NCBI GenBank assembly: GCA_002336895.1
Contig: DDFC01000011.1
Span: 111,481 to 175,480, forward strand
DNA: 64,000 nucleotides
Direction: 5' to 3'
Source of the DNA: Verrucomicrobiaceae bacterium UBA1938
Lineage (GTDB): Bacteria; Verrucomicrobiota; Verrucomicrobiia; Verrucomicrobiales; Verrucomicrobiaceae
Shown here: positions 33,520 through 42,505 of the stretch, piece after piece
How positions within the stretch are numbered: position 1 is the stretch's first letter
Layout: every line of letters starts with the position of its first letter
Translations under genes and position numbers: made by a program
The notes under the pieces: generated by a model
The model's input: only the letters and a program-made list of their open reading frames with translations
The model's database searches: none
What the model was told of the DNA's origin: nothing

Positions 33520-35526
33520 TTATCTCCCTCCGCTTTGCAGTTGAATCTTGCCGATGTACTCCGGCTTCTTCAGCTCGCAGTAGGCCACCGGATCTCGGAA
33601 ATCCTTGCAGGCCTCATCAGTGGCTTTGGTCGTGTCGCGATACTCTGGCACGCTGTACGTCTGGAACATGAACCTCGTGTTCTCGCACTCTTCGTTCACG
33701 ATCAGGCCAGGCAATCCCAGGATGTCATTGCTCAGCGCCTCCTGGATGAGCTGGTCGCCCTCCACCAGCCGGTCACCGGGTGCCGGCATGAAGTCGATGG
33801 CGTTTTGCTCTTCCCACATCGCTTCCAGCAGCGTCACAACTTCCTTGTCCTGGTTCTCTGTCTTGCTCGCTGCAAACCGGCTGTCCATCCAGCTTTCTTC
33901 CACCCCCACAAAAGGCCCCTCCATGTCCCATTCAGGCCGGTCCTTCCAGTTCACCCGCTTCACCTGCCAGCGCCCAGTCAGATCAGACTTCTCTGCAAAC
34001 CGCCCTTTCCATTGAACCCCATGTTCCTTCATCTTCGCCAGGATGCGTTTCCTTCCCTCCCAGACCAGCCTCGTGTACCTCGCCCGGCTCCAGAACAGCT
34101 TCAGCTTTTGCGCAGGCCCTGCATCCCCGTTGTGCTTGTCGTTTTCGCTCGGCACCGCCCACTCTCCCGGCAGTCCGTGTCCTTCGATCTCCCATTTTGG
34201 GCACGGCCACTCTTGCGTGATCCAGCGCCTCCCCGCCGGATCCACCATGATCCACTGCAGCACCCAGGGCTTGCTCCCCGCCGGATCGCAGATCTCGTAA
34301 ACGGTCGCATCACTCGGCCAGTCCTTCCACTTCCGCACATTGCGCACGTCATCATAGTTGCCAAACGTGTTTTTCCAGTCTTTGTCCACGTCGCCATAGG
34401 CCGTCACGCGAATCTCATCTTCCTGCTTCCCGACCAGCAGCGCACGCACCGCCGCCCATGCCGGCCGCATCGCATTGTCCTCCGTGTGCAGATAGACCAC
34501 CAGCCTTGCCTTGTCCTTCGGCTGTTTGAATCGTGGCACCCGTGTTGACTTCGCCCCCGCCGTCTCCTTCAGCAGATCGCTCTCCACCCAGCCGTAAGGA
34601 TGCGCCCCCTGCATGAAGCTGCTCACCGTCGGGCTCCACCCCTCCTTCGGCGTAAACGTGATCAGGTGCACGCTGTGGTAGATCGCCCCCAGCAGCGCCA
34701 CCGGCAGCGGCTCGCCGCGCTCCAGCATCTCCTTCGCTCTGCGAATGCGCGCTAGAAACTCCGGCTTCGCCGTGTCCGCCGCCCGCGTTGCCAGACGTTC
34801 ACGGATCGTCTTCACGATGTTGATCGGCACGAGCTCGTCACTGGTGGCACACGTCAGCTCCATGCCCTGCAGCGTGCTCAGATCCTGCTTGTAAAAGCGG
34901 AATTCAAATCGCCCGCCGCACTCCCTCTGCCGCTCCTCTTCATCCCAGCAGTTCCAGTAGATGTTGAACTCGTTGCCCGTGAACCCAGTCGCCTCGTTGT
35001 AGCTGAACTTCGTTCGCTTGTCCTTTTTGTGCTTCCCGCTGCTGCTGTCCAGCTCCGGAGGCACAAACTTGTGCACGCGCACTTGCTGAATCGACCGGCT
35101 CGTGATGTCCGTTTCATGCAGCCCCACGCACCAGCTGTGCGGCGTGTAGAAGAATGAAGCATTGATCCGCCGCGTGGCCCCCTCCGTCTTGCCGGATCGG
35201 ATGCCACCCGTCACCAGCAGCTCCAGCACCAGCCCTGGATTTTCCAGCCGTTTCTTGCACATCGCCAGATCCGTCTGGCGCCAGATGTCAGGCTCGCACG
35301 CATTGCGCAAAGGGTCCCGCCTCTCCGCCTCAATCATGCGGTTGCGCTGCCCCACCCTCTTGACCACCATTTCCGGCGGCACCCGCTCAATGAAGCCACC
35401 CACCCGGATCGAGCATTCCGTCAAATCATGAGGCTCCCCCCACATCACCTCCACCCGAGGATGCACCGGGTGCTGAACCTGCCTCGCCAGCACCGCCTCC
35501 AAATGTTCACGAATCGCATTCATCAT
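33520..35526 (-). CDS. terL: Terminase large subunit
   Basis: 668 aa packaging motor. Walker A TGGIRSGKTEGA (~107-118) opens the ATPase. A later VYEICDPAGSKPW with VDPAGRRWITQEWP (~385-410) looks like the start of the RNase H-like nuclease domain, with acidic residues for metal binding. The C-terminal part carries further acidic motifs (DRLVEGDQLIQEAL). The gene is intact. It starts with tandem ATGs, with a GAGGGAGGGA ribosome site directly after palindromic repeat copy 2. Confidence 0.88.
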   Translation of the reverse strand: MMNAIREHLEAVLARQVQHPVHPRVEVMWGEPHDLTECSIRVGGFIERVPPEMVVKRVGQRNRMIEAERRDPLRNACEPDIWRQTDLAMCKKRLENPGLVLELLVTGGIRSGKTEGATRRINASFFYTPHSWCVGLHETDITSRSIQQVRVHKFVPPELDSSSGKHKKDKRTKFSYNEATGFTGNEFNIYWNCWDEEERQRECGGRFEFRFYKQDLSTLQGMELTCATSDELVPINIVKTIRERLATRAADTAKPEFLARIRRAKEMLERGEPLPVALLGAIYHSVHLITFTPKEGWSPTVSSFMQGAHPYGWVESDLLKETAGAKSTRVPRFKQPKDKARLVVYLHTEDNAMRPAWAAVRALLVGKQEDEIRVTAYGDVDKDWKNTFGNYDDVRNVRKWKDWPSDATVYEICDPAGSKPWVLQWIMVDPAGRRWITQEWPCPKWEIEGHGLPGEWAVPSENDKHNGDAGPAQKLKLFWSRARYTRLVWEGRKRILAKMKEHGVQWKGRFAEKSDLTGRWQVKRVNWKDRPEWDMEGPFVGVEESWMDSRFAASKTENQDKEVVTLLEAMWEEQNAIDFMPAPGDRLVEGDQLIQEALSNDILGLPGLIVNEECENTRFMFQTYSVPEYRDTTKATDEACKDFRDPVAYCELKKPEYIGKIQLQSGGR

Positions 35527-35540
35527 TCAATCCCTCCCTC

Positions 35541-35572
35541 AGTGATGCGGGCACTCCTGCCCGCAGTTCCGG
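35541..35572 (-). repeat. Palindromic intergenic repeat, copy 2
   Basis: Hairpin with stem TGCGGGCA/TGCCCGCA and loop CTCC, flanked by CAGTGA and GTTCCGG. Identical over its length to copy 3. In transcription direction it is followed within about 10 nt by the terL ribosome-binding site. Confidence 0.8.
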
Positions 35573-35584
35573 TTTCGTTCACAA

Positions 35585-36019
35585 TTAGTCTCGCTCTTGT
35601 AAGAGCAAAAACTCCCGCGTCGCATGCCGTTCAAAATCCTGCTGCAGCCGGTAAATCAAACCCCTCTTCCAGGCCTCCGCGTTTTGCAACGTTCCAAGCC
35701 TCACCCGGCTCACATCCACATTCATCGCCAGCCGGACTTGACCTTGGAATCGCCAAGCCTCCGAGTATCGGTCCTTTAACCTTGGCTCCCAGTGTGTCCT
35801 CACGTCTTGCATCAAAGACTCGGTCATCTCCTCCAGCACCGCTCTCAGCCTTTTCACTTCATCACTCATGTGAGTGAACATCTCCCTCTCGCCTCTCAAC
35901 CGCTCGCCAAGCTCTCGTATCCTCCTCTCTCCCTCGATCCTCTTTCGCGCCTCTTCTCTGAATGCCTTCTCCGTCTGTCGCCGCGACATCGGCTTGTCTC
36001 TTCGTTGATACTTTTTCAT
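35585..36019 (-). CDS. Basic coiled-coil phage protein
   Basis: 144 aa from the ATG at 36019. It starts MKKYQRRDKPMSRRQTEKAF, then a long charged coiled coil (EEARKRIEGERRIRELGERL onwards, ~20-70). The C-terminal part has LKDRYSEAWRFQGQVRL. Located just upstream of terL. Role unknown; DNA or RNA binding is possible from its charge. Confidence 0.5.
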   Translation of the reverse strand: MKKYQRRDKPMSRRQTEKAFREEARKRIEGERRIRELGERLRGEREMFTHMSDEVKRLRAVLEEMTESLMQDVRTHWEPRLKDRYSEAWRFQGQVRLAMNVDVSRVRLGTLQNAEAWKRGLIYRLQQDFERHATREFLLLQERD

Positions 36020-36042
36020 AATTTTCAAATCAAAAATCCGGC

Positions 36043-36393
36043 TCAGTCCAAACCACCGTCAACAACCCTAATCGCGGCATCGCCGCCTTCAGCCACCGTC
36101 AACGGTTCCCCCTTCAGCACCTCCAGCCACTCCGCCCGCTTCTCCCGCGTCAGCGTCTCCGGCAGCTCCCCCGTCCGCCCGTACGTCTCCAAGATCCACG
36201 CCACCTCCAGCGCCTGATACCGCGTCAGCGTCAACCCGTTGCCCTCACGCGCCGCCCGTCCATCCGCAGGCGGCATCCGGTCCCGGATGCTCAACCACAT
36301 CACCGGGCATCCCCAGTGTGCCCCCATCGTGAACTCCCTCAACCGCGAGTCCTCCCCCTCCCACACCCGGCAATGCTCATTCTGTCGTATCAT
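36043..36393 (-). CDS. Small phage protein of unknown function
   Basis: 116 aa from the ATG at 36393, which has an AAGAAGGA ribosome site right after palindromic repeat copy 3. It contains REFTMGAHWGCPVMWLSIRD and LTRYQALEVAWILETYG. Unrecognised, with no signal or membrane segment. Confidence 0.5.
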   Translation of the reverse strand: MIRQNEHCRVWEGEDSRLREFTMGAHWGCPVMWLSIRDRMPPADGRAAREGNGLTLTRYQALEVAWILETYGRTGELPETLTREKRAEWLEVLKGEPLTVAEGGDAAIRVVDGGLD

Positions 36394-36408
36394 CGTTTGT
36401 TCCTTCTT

Positions 36409-36441
36409 CAGTGATGCGGGCACTCCTGCCCGCAGTTCCGG
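36409..36441 (-). repeat. Palindromic intergenic repeat, copy 3
   Basis: Same hairpin and flanks as copy 2. It lies between the stop at 36449 and the start at 36393, again directly ahead of a Shine-Dalgarno sequence. Confidence 0.8.
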
Positions 36442-36448
36442 CCAGCGT

Positions 36449-37063
36449 TCAGCAGCTGCTCCGCGCCTCCTCGATCTCCTCGTTAAGCACTTGGTCCACC
36501 GACTCCCCAATTTCAAAAGCTTGGCGATAATCCTCCGGGTCTTCGCTCAGCAGCCACTGCAAATCACGTTGTCTCGCCTCCTCGCGCAATCCTTCCCACC
36601 ACTGATAAAAAGGCACGTCCACCGTCATTTTTGTCAGAGCACTTTCCCACGTCTCACAAAACTGCACCTGGGGAAGCCAGTGGAAAATGTTCTCTCGGTG
36701 GCCCACCACAATCACACGCGCTCCTCGCGCCAGCGCGATCCCATACTCCACATGTCGGCCTCCGCGGTTCGCGCTTGATCGCGGCGCTTCAGTGAAACTG
36801 ATCACACATTCCGCCGAGCTCACATCCTCCCAGTCATCCAGCGCAAACTGTGACCGCAACTCAGCTGCCCGTGCACAGTCTCCGCCCTCCACCAGCGCCT
36901 CGCCACTCTCACCGATCGGCGTCCCATCATTTGCCAGCTGATGTTCACCATCGAGCCATCGTGCCTGAACCTCGTAACCCAGCTCCTGCAATTGCTCGCG
37001 GTATTTACAAAGCTCAAGCCTCCGGCTGTATCGTGCCGCCAAATAAATTTTGCTCAATTTCAT
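36449..37063 (-). CDS. Nucleoside 2-deoxyribosyltransferase-like protein
   Basis: 204 aa from the ATG at 37063. Family motifs: IYLAARYSRRLEL (~5-17, nucleotide-binding start), ECVISFTEAP (~84-93) and GGRHVEYGIALARGARVIVVG (~99-119, read in parts), where the glutamate of HVEYG is the expected nucleophile. These enzymes transfer deoxyribose between bases. In phages they fit nucleotide salvage or modified-base metabolism. The C-terminal ~70 acidic residues go beyond the usual enzyme length. Confidence 0.7.
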   Translation of the reverse strand: MKLSKIYLAARYSRRLELCKYREQLQELGYEVQARWLDGEHQLANDGTPIGESGEALVEGGDCARAAELRSQFALDDWEDVSSAECVISFTEAPRSSANRGGRHVEYGIALARGARVIVVGHRENIFHWLPQVQFCETWESALTKMTVDVPFYQWWEGLREEARQRDLQWLLSEDPEDYRQAFEIGESVDQVLNEEIEEARSSC

Positions 37064-37088
37064 CGTTCTTGTTTTTGTTCGTTGTTCC

Positions 37089-38069
37089 CTACCCAAAAAT
37101 CACCGCGAGGTCCCGCCCCGCAGAAAGATGGTCGTTCAGATCCTCCCCCGGCGTCGGCACCTTCGAGCACCGCACACGGCACCCCGCCTCCTCCAGCTGC
37201 TCGCGCCAGCGCGCCGTGGCCAGCTCACCGGCTTCATCGTGCTGCTCGATGATGTGCACAGCACGCCCGCCCATCAGCGCCAGCGCGCCGTCGTGAATTG
37301 GGTTGCTCGCCCCAAACATCGCCACCGGAATCCCTGCCGTCCACCCATCTGCCGCCGCGTGATACGCCGCGATGAAATCCCCCGTGCCTTCCACGAGCAC
37401 TATCTCCGCCTTCGGATTCTTCAGGGCCACGGTCAGCCCCACCGGCCAGCGCGCCCAGTTGTGCTTGATCCCCATCACCTTCGCCCGCTCAAACCAAAGC
37501 CCGCCATCCATCCTCCGCACCTGCACGTTGCAGGGCTCCTCCACATCCAGCACCGCCCAGGCCGGCTGTTCATACGCCAGGCAGAATCGCACCACATCAT
37601 TCTGCACGGCCAGGTGCACCCCTCCAAGATGCGGTAGCTTGCGCAAGTCGGCCAGCGCCTGCCAGTGTCTCACTTCACCCTTGTACAGCTTCGGAATATT
37701 CGGCAGTTCTCTCATAATCGGAATTTCCATGGGTCTCTCCACCGGCTCCCTTTTGGTGCGTGGCACCCGCTGCATGCCCGGCGGATCATCCATCAGCTTG
37801 CGCCCCTCCAGAATCTCCGCCGCTTCCACGGCCCCCACCTCTTCCAGTTCCATCACCAGCTTGATCACATCCCCGCCGCACTGGCATTTGCCAAAGCACT
37901 TCCACAGCTGCTTCTTCGTGTCGATGCTGAAGCTCTCCCCCTTCTGCTCGCCATGCAGCGGGCACTTCGCCAAGAATCCCGTCCCGCTGCGCCTCATCTT
38001 GTAGCCCCGCCCTTGCATCACGTCCTCGATGCGGTGCCGCGCCTTGATCTCTTCCCAGTCGATGCTCAT
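37089..38069 (-). CDS. DnaG-like primase (CHC2 zinc finger plus Toprim)
   Basis: 326 aa. N-terminal CHC2-type zinc-binding domain: CPLHGEQKGESF (~36-47), then CFGKCQCGGDVI (~58-69). The Toprim part is visible at IVLVEGTGDFIAA (~227-239) and HIIEQHDEAGELAT (~275-288), with the acidic Toprim residues. Shorter than bacterial DnaG, with no obvious helicase-binding tail. The last of four replication genes joined by ATGA overlaps (initiator, helicase, 93-aa protein, primase). Confidence 0.8.
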   Translation of the reverse strand: MSIDWEEIKARHRIEDVMQGRGYKMRRSGTGFLAKCPLHGEQKGESFSIDTKKQLWKCFGKCQCGGDVIKLVMELEEVGAVEAAEILEGRKLMDDPPGMQRVPRTKREPVERPMEIPIMRELPNIPKLYKGEVRHWQALADLRKLPHLGGVHLAVQNDVVRFCLAYEQPAWAVLDVEEPCNVQVRRMDGGLWFERAKVMGIKHNWARWPVGLTVALKNPKAEIVLVEGTGDFIAAYHAAADGWTAGIPVAMFGASNPIHDGALALMGGRAVHIIEQHDEAGELATARWREQLEEAGCRVRCSKVPTPGEDLNDHLSAGRDLAVIFG

Positions 38070-38347
38070 GGGTCCATGGCGTCTTCGAAAAATTCAAATC
38101 CAGGCGCATCATTGATCAGGCATTGCGGGCATACCCATCCCTCCTCTGTGGGCCGCCAAAACTTTGAAACGATCAAAAACCATCGGATTTCCTTTGTCTC
38201 TCCACAGGCGCATTGATCGACTTTGGGCCGTTGATGTTGTTCGCAAACATTGTCGCCCTTCATCCGGGTATTTGGACACGTTGACCATTCGGTGTCCGTC
38301 TCCCCGTGAAGGCACGGTGCCAAGACATATGGGCGCTGCGTCGTCAT
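38066..38347 (-). CDS. Small zinc-binding-like protein in the replication block
   Basis: 93 aa with eight cysteines and several histidines: LAPCLHGETDTEW, TCPNTRMKGDNVCEQH, QCACGE and VCPQCLI, which suggest one or two zinc sites. Overlaps both neighbours by 4 nt (ATGA), so its expression is coupled to helicase and primase. Could assist priming or bind DNA; function unknown. Confidence 0.55.
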   Translation of the reverse strand: MTTQRPYVLAPCLHGETDTEWSTCPNTRMKGDNVCEQHQRPKVDQCACGETKEIRWFLIVSKFWRPTEEGWVCPQCLINDAPGFEFFEDAMDP

Positions 38348-39864
38348 TCCTCCTGCTTCTCCTTCCCCGTGCTGTCAAACAGCCGCGTGTTCGTGCTCAC
38401 GAAATCAAAGAAGTCCCGATCCCACCTCAGCTTGATCGGCGGTTTGCCCGTCGTGTTCGGCCCGTGCCTGTTCTTCACAATGTCGGCGTAGGCGTAGCAG
38501 GTGGGATCGTCCGCCTCGCGGTCCTCGAACTCCTCAGCGTCCGCTTCATCGCCCATCACCGCCTGCTTCGTCGCTTTCTCCAGCCCCTCCAGCTGCTTTT
38601 TGATGTTGTTCCAGAACCCAAACATCACCACCAGATCAGCGTCCTTGGCCAGCTGCGCCGTTTCCGCCATCGCGTTCAAGCCTGCCCTGTGTCCCCATGT
38701 TTCCTGCTTGGGCTGCGCCAGCACGATGATCGGCACTCCGCATTCTTGTGCCATGAGGTCGATCCCCTTGCTCACGTCCACCATCTCCTGCGTGCGGTTT
38801 CCTCTCGCTGCCTTGCTGCTGCTCGTCAGCAGCTGCGCGTAGTCGATGCAGATCAGCTTAAGCCCGTGCCTCATCACCGCATAGCGCGCCTTCACCCGCA
38901 GCTCCTGAATGCTGATCCCCGGCACAAACTCAAAGAACAGCTGGCTCTTCACGATCCTTTGATGTGCATCCTTCAGCGCCATTTGTTCCGCCCGGCTCAT
39001 CTGGCCCCTGTGCATCTTCGCCATCTCCACCTTGCTCTGCGTGATAATCAGACGTTCCGTCAGGTTCACGTCATCCATCTCCAGCGTGAACACGCCAACT
39101 GGGCATCCGAGATAGTTCATGTGCTTCTCACCCCTCTGCGCCATGTCCAGGGCCTTGAAATACTCATCATAGTCTCCCGTTCCAAAAGCCCTGTTCCAGG
39201 CCACCTTCATCATCGCCACCGTCTTCCCGCCCCCCGGTGGCGCCACAAACATGATTACCTGGCCGCCACGCATTCCTTTGATGTAGCTGCGGTCAAAATC
39301 TGTGAACCCAAAGGGCAGGCCACCAGTCACAAACCCACGGTTGGCTATCGCCTCCTCGATACCAGCATAGGCCAGGTCAAGGCATGCACTCACATGCCGC
39401 ATGCCCGCCCCTTCTTTTTTCGCATGCAGTGCGAACAGCTCCGACTCTGTCGCCTCCAGCGACTCCGCCGCCGGCTGCTGCAGGTCCTGGAACCGCGCCG
39501 CCGCCGCCTGGGAAAGCTCATACCCACGCCGCCGCATGTAGAAATCATCCAGCTTTTCCGCCAGCATCGGCCATGCGTTCGCGCTCGGCATATACTGCCC
39601 TAGCTGTCCCAGCAGCGCGGCCCGTGGCCGTTCAGGCACCTGGCCCTGCATCGCCACGTCCAGCAATGCCACGTCTAGCGGCAGGCTTTTGCCTGTCAAC
39701 TCCGTGACCACTCGCCACGCCACCACACGCTCCGCCGCCGTGAACCACTCCTCGCGTCCCTTCACCACCATCTGCAGCCGCTGCTCAGGCGTTGCCCGCA
39801 CCGCCGCCGCAAGAAAGGCCGTTTCCGTGTTCGCGTTCGCCAGCGCTGTTCTCACATCGCTCAT
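38344..39864 (-). CDS. DnaB-like replicative helicase
   Basis: 506 aa. A helical N-terminal part (~1-150) is followed by a RecA-like motor: Walker A VAPPGGGKTVAMM (~209-221), Walker B LICIDYAQLL (~345-354, the DYxQL signature of DnaB), and IIVLAQPKQETWGHR (~385-399), comparable to the H3 region. C-terminal RHGPNTTGKPPIKLRWDRDF corresponds to the DnaB H4 strand KxRxGPxG. Coupled by ATGA to the initiator-like gene upstream and the small Zn protein downstream. Confidence 0.87.
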   Translation of the reverse strand: MSDVRTALANANTETAFLAAAVRATPEQRLQMVVKGREEWFTAAERVVAWRVVTELTGKSLPLDVALLDVAMQGQVPERPRAALLGQLGQYMPSANAWPMLAEKLDDFYMRRRGYELSQAAAARFQDLQQPAAESLEATESELFALHAKKEGAGMRHVSACLDLAYAGIEEAIANRGFVTGGLPFGFTDFDRSYIKGMRGGQVIMFVAPPGGGKTVAMMKVAWNRAFGTGDYDEYFKALDMAQRGEKHMNYLGCPVGVFTLEMDDVNLTERLIITQSKVEMAKMHRGQMSRAEQMALKDAHQRIVKSQLFFEFVPGISIQELRVKARYAVMRHGLKLICIDYAQLLTSSSKAARGNRTQEMVDVSKGIDLMAQECGVPIIVLAQPKQETWGHRAGLNAMAETAQLAKDADLVVMFGFWNNIKKQLEGLEKATKQAVMGDEADAEEFEDREADDPTCYAYADIVKNRHGPNTTGKPPIKLRWDRDFFDFVSTNTRLFDSTGKEKQEE

Positions 39865-41051
39865 TCAGCCCCCGCCCCCTTCTTTTTTTTCGCCTCGATT
39901 CTTGCCACGATTTCCCGCCGCGCCACATCCGCCACGCCTGCCCACGTCTCAGGCGCTGGTAGGCCGTGGTAGAGTTCGTTCCACACCTCGCGCCAGTCGC
40001 ACGGCCCAGGGCAGGCAAAGCCCTCACTGCCATCATCCGTCTCACTGGCCCCATCTTGGCTCAGAGCCCACAGTGCCGACTTCGTCTGGGCCGGCATCTT
40101 TGACCACGACTCCCGCAGCGTCTGCCGCGTCCGCGCCGTCTGCTCTTCCCAGCCGCCCTCAGGCGTCCAGCCCTCATGCTCCGTGGCCACTGCCCGCCAG
40201 GGGAAGTCCGGCGGCCTTATTTTTTTCGCGGGCGGCGGCGCGGCCCCCTCTTTTTTTTGCGCGTTCGCCGCTCCTGGGCTTCCGCCAGTAGGAGGTGGGA
40301 GGGTGAACTTGTCCGGAAAGAGGCCCTGCCAGCCGTTGGCAATGCTGTCATCGATGCACGCCTTAAACGCCTCATCGTCCAGCACTTTCAGTTGCTCGAT
40401 CAGCTTTGGCCACGACGCCGCTTTGATCGGCTTCTTGATCGAAATCCGGTATTCAGCCCACGAATTCATCAACCCCCCCCGCCGTTCCGACCACTCCGCA
40501 GGAAATTCCGGCAGTGTGTGTGCCCCCTTGGGGGCTTTGGGGGTACTCTTCCTCTCCTCTCTAATCCTATCCTCTCCAATCAAATCGGTAGGGCCTGAGC
40601 TGGCACCTATGCTTGCACCTGTGCTTACCTCTGGTTTGCCTGAGGTTGTGCCTTTGGTTTGAGCTATGGTTGCACCTGTGGTTCCTCCTGAGGTGGGAGC
40701 TATGCCATAGCCTCGCGGGTGCCACGTCGCCCCCGTTTTCTTCAGGCCACCCGCCCACTTTCCCACCAGCGAGGCATTCACCTCGCCCCATCCTCGCGCC
40801 TGATACCACCCCAACTCCTCCGCTGGCACCACCCATCGCAGCTCCAGCATCACCTTCCACAGCTTCTCCGCCTCGCCCTCGTAGCCGCAGATCCCCGCCA
40901 GCATCAGCGGCGTCAGCTGGAACTCCCAGGCCTTGCGCCCCTGGCAGTGTCCCCACAGCAGCAGCAGCGCCTGCAAAGCCTCCGCCTTCCCGATCGCCGC
41001 CGCCAGCGCCTTCGTCTTCCAGTGGTTCACAAAATCCGTCTCGATGATCAT
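39861..41051 (-). CDS. Replication initiator-like protein
   Basis: 396 aa. N-terminal winged-helix-like part (WKTKALAAAIGKAEALQALLLLWGHC, read in parts, and AGICGYEGEAEKLWKVMLEL), then WYQARGWGEVNASLVGKWAGG. A long low-complexity linker with Thr/Gly repeats follows (~125-165), then a helical C-terminus ending in KKKKGAGAE. The layout and position directly before the helicase match lambda O-type initiators. No origin-like iterons were visible in the linker DNA. Confidence 0.6.
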   Translation of the reverse strand: MIIETDFVNHWKTKALAAAIGKAEALQALLLLWGHCQGRKAWEFQLTPLMLAGICGYEGEAEKLWKVMLELRWVVPAEELGWYQARGWGEVNASLVGKWAGGLKKTGATWHPRGYGIAPTSGGTTGATIAQTKGTTSGKPEVSTGASIGASSGPTDLIGEDRIREERKSTPKAPKGAHTLPEFPAEWSERRGGLMNSWAEYRISIKKPIKAASWPKLIEQLKVLDDEAFKACIDDSIANGWQGLFPDKFTLPPPTGGSPGAANAQKKEGAAPPPAKKIRPPDFPWRAVATEHEGWTPEGGWEEQTARTRQTLRESWSKMPAQTKSALWALSQDGASETDDGSEGFACPGPCDWREVWNELYHGLPAPETWAGVADVARREIVARIEAKKKKGAGAE

Positions 41052-41257
41052 GCTGCCTGCCCTCCCTTCCTTGGAAACTGCTCCCCCTCATACCGCTCAC
41101 AAAACTCCCGCACCGCCGTTCGCGTCTCCTCGGTTGCCCTCGGTGTCGGTGCCGCTTGTGAAAGGTAAAACCGCACCTGCCTCAGCAGCGCGTAAGCCTC
41201 CGCAGCCTGCCCCTCGGCGCGGCTGCACTCCCTAGATTCTTTGTTCGTGTCGCTCAT
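41048..41257 (-). CDS. Small phage protein of unknown function
   Basis: 69 aa from the ATG at 41257 (a start at 41278 is also possible). Helical: QAAEAYALLRQVRFYLSQ, and TAVREFCERYEGEQFP. Its stop overlaps the initiator-like start (41048-41051). The start overlaps the 41232-41582 gene in another frame. Probably a small early accessory. Confidence 0.45.
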   Translation of the reverse strand: MSDTNKESRECSRAEGQAAEAYALLRQVRFYLSQAAPTPRATEETRTAVREFCERYEGEQFPRKGGQAA

Positions 41258-41582
41258 GTTGGTTGTTTGAGGGTTCATCACCCGTGCTCTGAAAAATTCG
41301 CTCAGGTGCGGAGGCATCGAGTTCAGGTGAAACACATGCGGGCTCCTCAATCTCCCCCGCTTGTGCCCTGGGTGGCGCTCCACAGGCCGCGCACACATGC
41401 GCCTTCAGCCCCGACGCCTGCACCTTCACCGCCCCAAAGTCCATCTGCACCGCGCTCAGCCCAATCCGAATTTCATCGAGCGTCCCCAGCCTCTTGGCCT
41501 CTTTCAGTTTCCACTGCAGCAGCTCCAGCGCCTTGATCATCTCGCAGCACTCGGCACATGCCTGCTCTGGCAGTGACTTCAT
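41232..41582 (-). CDS. Small Cys-rich phage protein
   Basis: 116 aa from the ATG at 41582. Paired cysteines near the N-terminus (EQACAECCEMIKAL) and a CAACGAPPRAQ motif in the middle, possibly one zinc site. The segment between is helical. It follows the DNA methyltransferase gene after 5 nt. Unknown function. Confidence 0.5.
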   Translation of the reverse strand: MKSLPEQACAECCEMIKALELLQWKLKEAKRLGTLDEIRIGLSAVQMDFGAVKVQASGLKAHVCAACGAPPRAQAGEIEEPACVSPELDASAPERIFQSTGDEPSNNQHERHEQRI

Positions 41583-41587
41583 ATTCT

Positions 41588-42502
41588 TCAAGCTCGGCGC
41601 ACCACTTCACCGATCACTGCCCGAGCCATGCCAGGTGGCACTCCATTGCCCAGCAGGTGGGTAGCCAGTGCCACGCTGGCGGGCAGCTCGTAGTCATCTC
41701 GGAAGCCCATCGCCGCCCGCGTTTCCGGCACAGTCAGCATTCTCATTTCGTTCCCTCTCACCAAGGCCCAGCGCGCACGCGTCGTGATCGTGCCAATAGG
41801 CCGGTTCAACGAACGGCCCGTAAGCCCGCTGCCTCCGCCGTAGTAGGGCATCACGAAATCTCGGCCACACTCGCGCCGCCCTCGGGCGATGCGCTTCAGT
41901 GTCGCAGCACTGCGACCAGGCTTGCGCACGCGGCTCCACCTTCCCGAGTCGAGATCCACGACAGAGCCAAACGTCACAGGTGCCTGTTTTCTGAACGTCA
42001 GTTGCAGCGGTGCCTTGCTCCGAGTCGCCACGATGAACACGCGCACACGATTCTGCGGCACCCCAAAGTCAGCAGCATCGAGCACATGCACCGCCAGTGT
42101 GTAGCCCAGAGCTTCCAGCGAGGCTTTCCACGCCGGATAGAGCACCCACTGCAGAAACCCCGGCACGTTCTCCACGATCACCACTTGAGGCCGGTGGCAC
42201 TCCACCGCCGAAGTCACCGCCCAGGCTGTGGCTCTCTGCGCGTCGTGGTGGGCTTGCTCCTTTCCCCTCGCGGGGGTGTGGCCTTGGCAGGCTGGTGAAG
42301 CCAGCACCCCGTCATGCCTTGGCACCTCCAGCCAATTGGCTTGGTGCAGATCCTGGCATGCCATCGGCACTGTGGGATGATTCCGCGAATGGTAGTACAC
42401 AGCCGGTGCCCAATGGTTGCCAGCCCACACAACTCTCTGTCGCGCCAGCTCCGCCCCCTCAGTGAACCCACCCAGCCCCGCGAATAGATCAATGAACTTC
42501 AT
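41588..42502 (-). CDS. C5 cytosine DNA methyltransferase (orphan)
   Basis: 304 aa. Motif I FIDLFAGLGGF at the N-terminus, motif IV with the catalytic cysteine in SPACQGHT (PAC in place of the usual PPC), motif VI VENVPGF, motif VIII near NRVRVFIVA, target-recognition region ~190-240, and motifs IX/X around MGFRDDYELP and LLGNGVPPGMA. It makes 5-methylcytosine in DNA. No restriction endonuclease lies next to it, so it is probably for protection from host restriction or for regulation. Target sequence unknown. Confidence 0.88.
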   Translation of the reverse strand: MKFIDLFAGLGGFTEGAELARQRVVWAGNHWAPAVYYHSRNHPTVPMACQDLHQANWLEVPRHDGVLASPACQGHTPARGKEQAHHDAQRATAWAVTSAVECHRPQVVIVENVPGFLQWVLYPAWKASLEALGYTLAVHVLDAADFGVPQNRVRVFIVATRSKAPLQLTFRKQAPVTFGSVVDLDSGRWSRVRKPGRSAATLKRIARGRRECGRDFVMPYYGGGSGLTGRSLNRPIGTITTRARWALVRGNEMRMLTVPETRAAMGFRDDYELPASVALATHLLGNGVPPGMARAVIGEVVRRA

Positions 42503-42505
42503 CGG

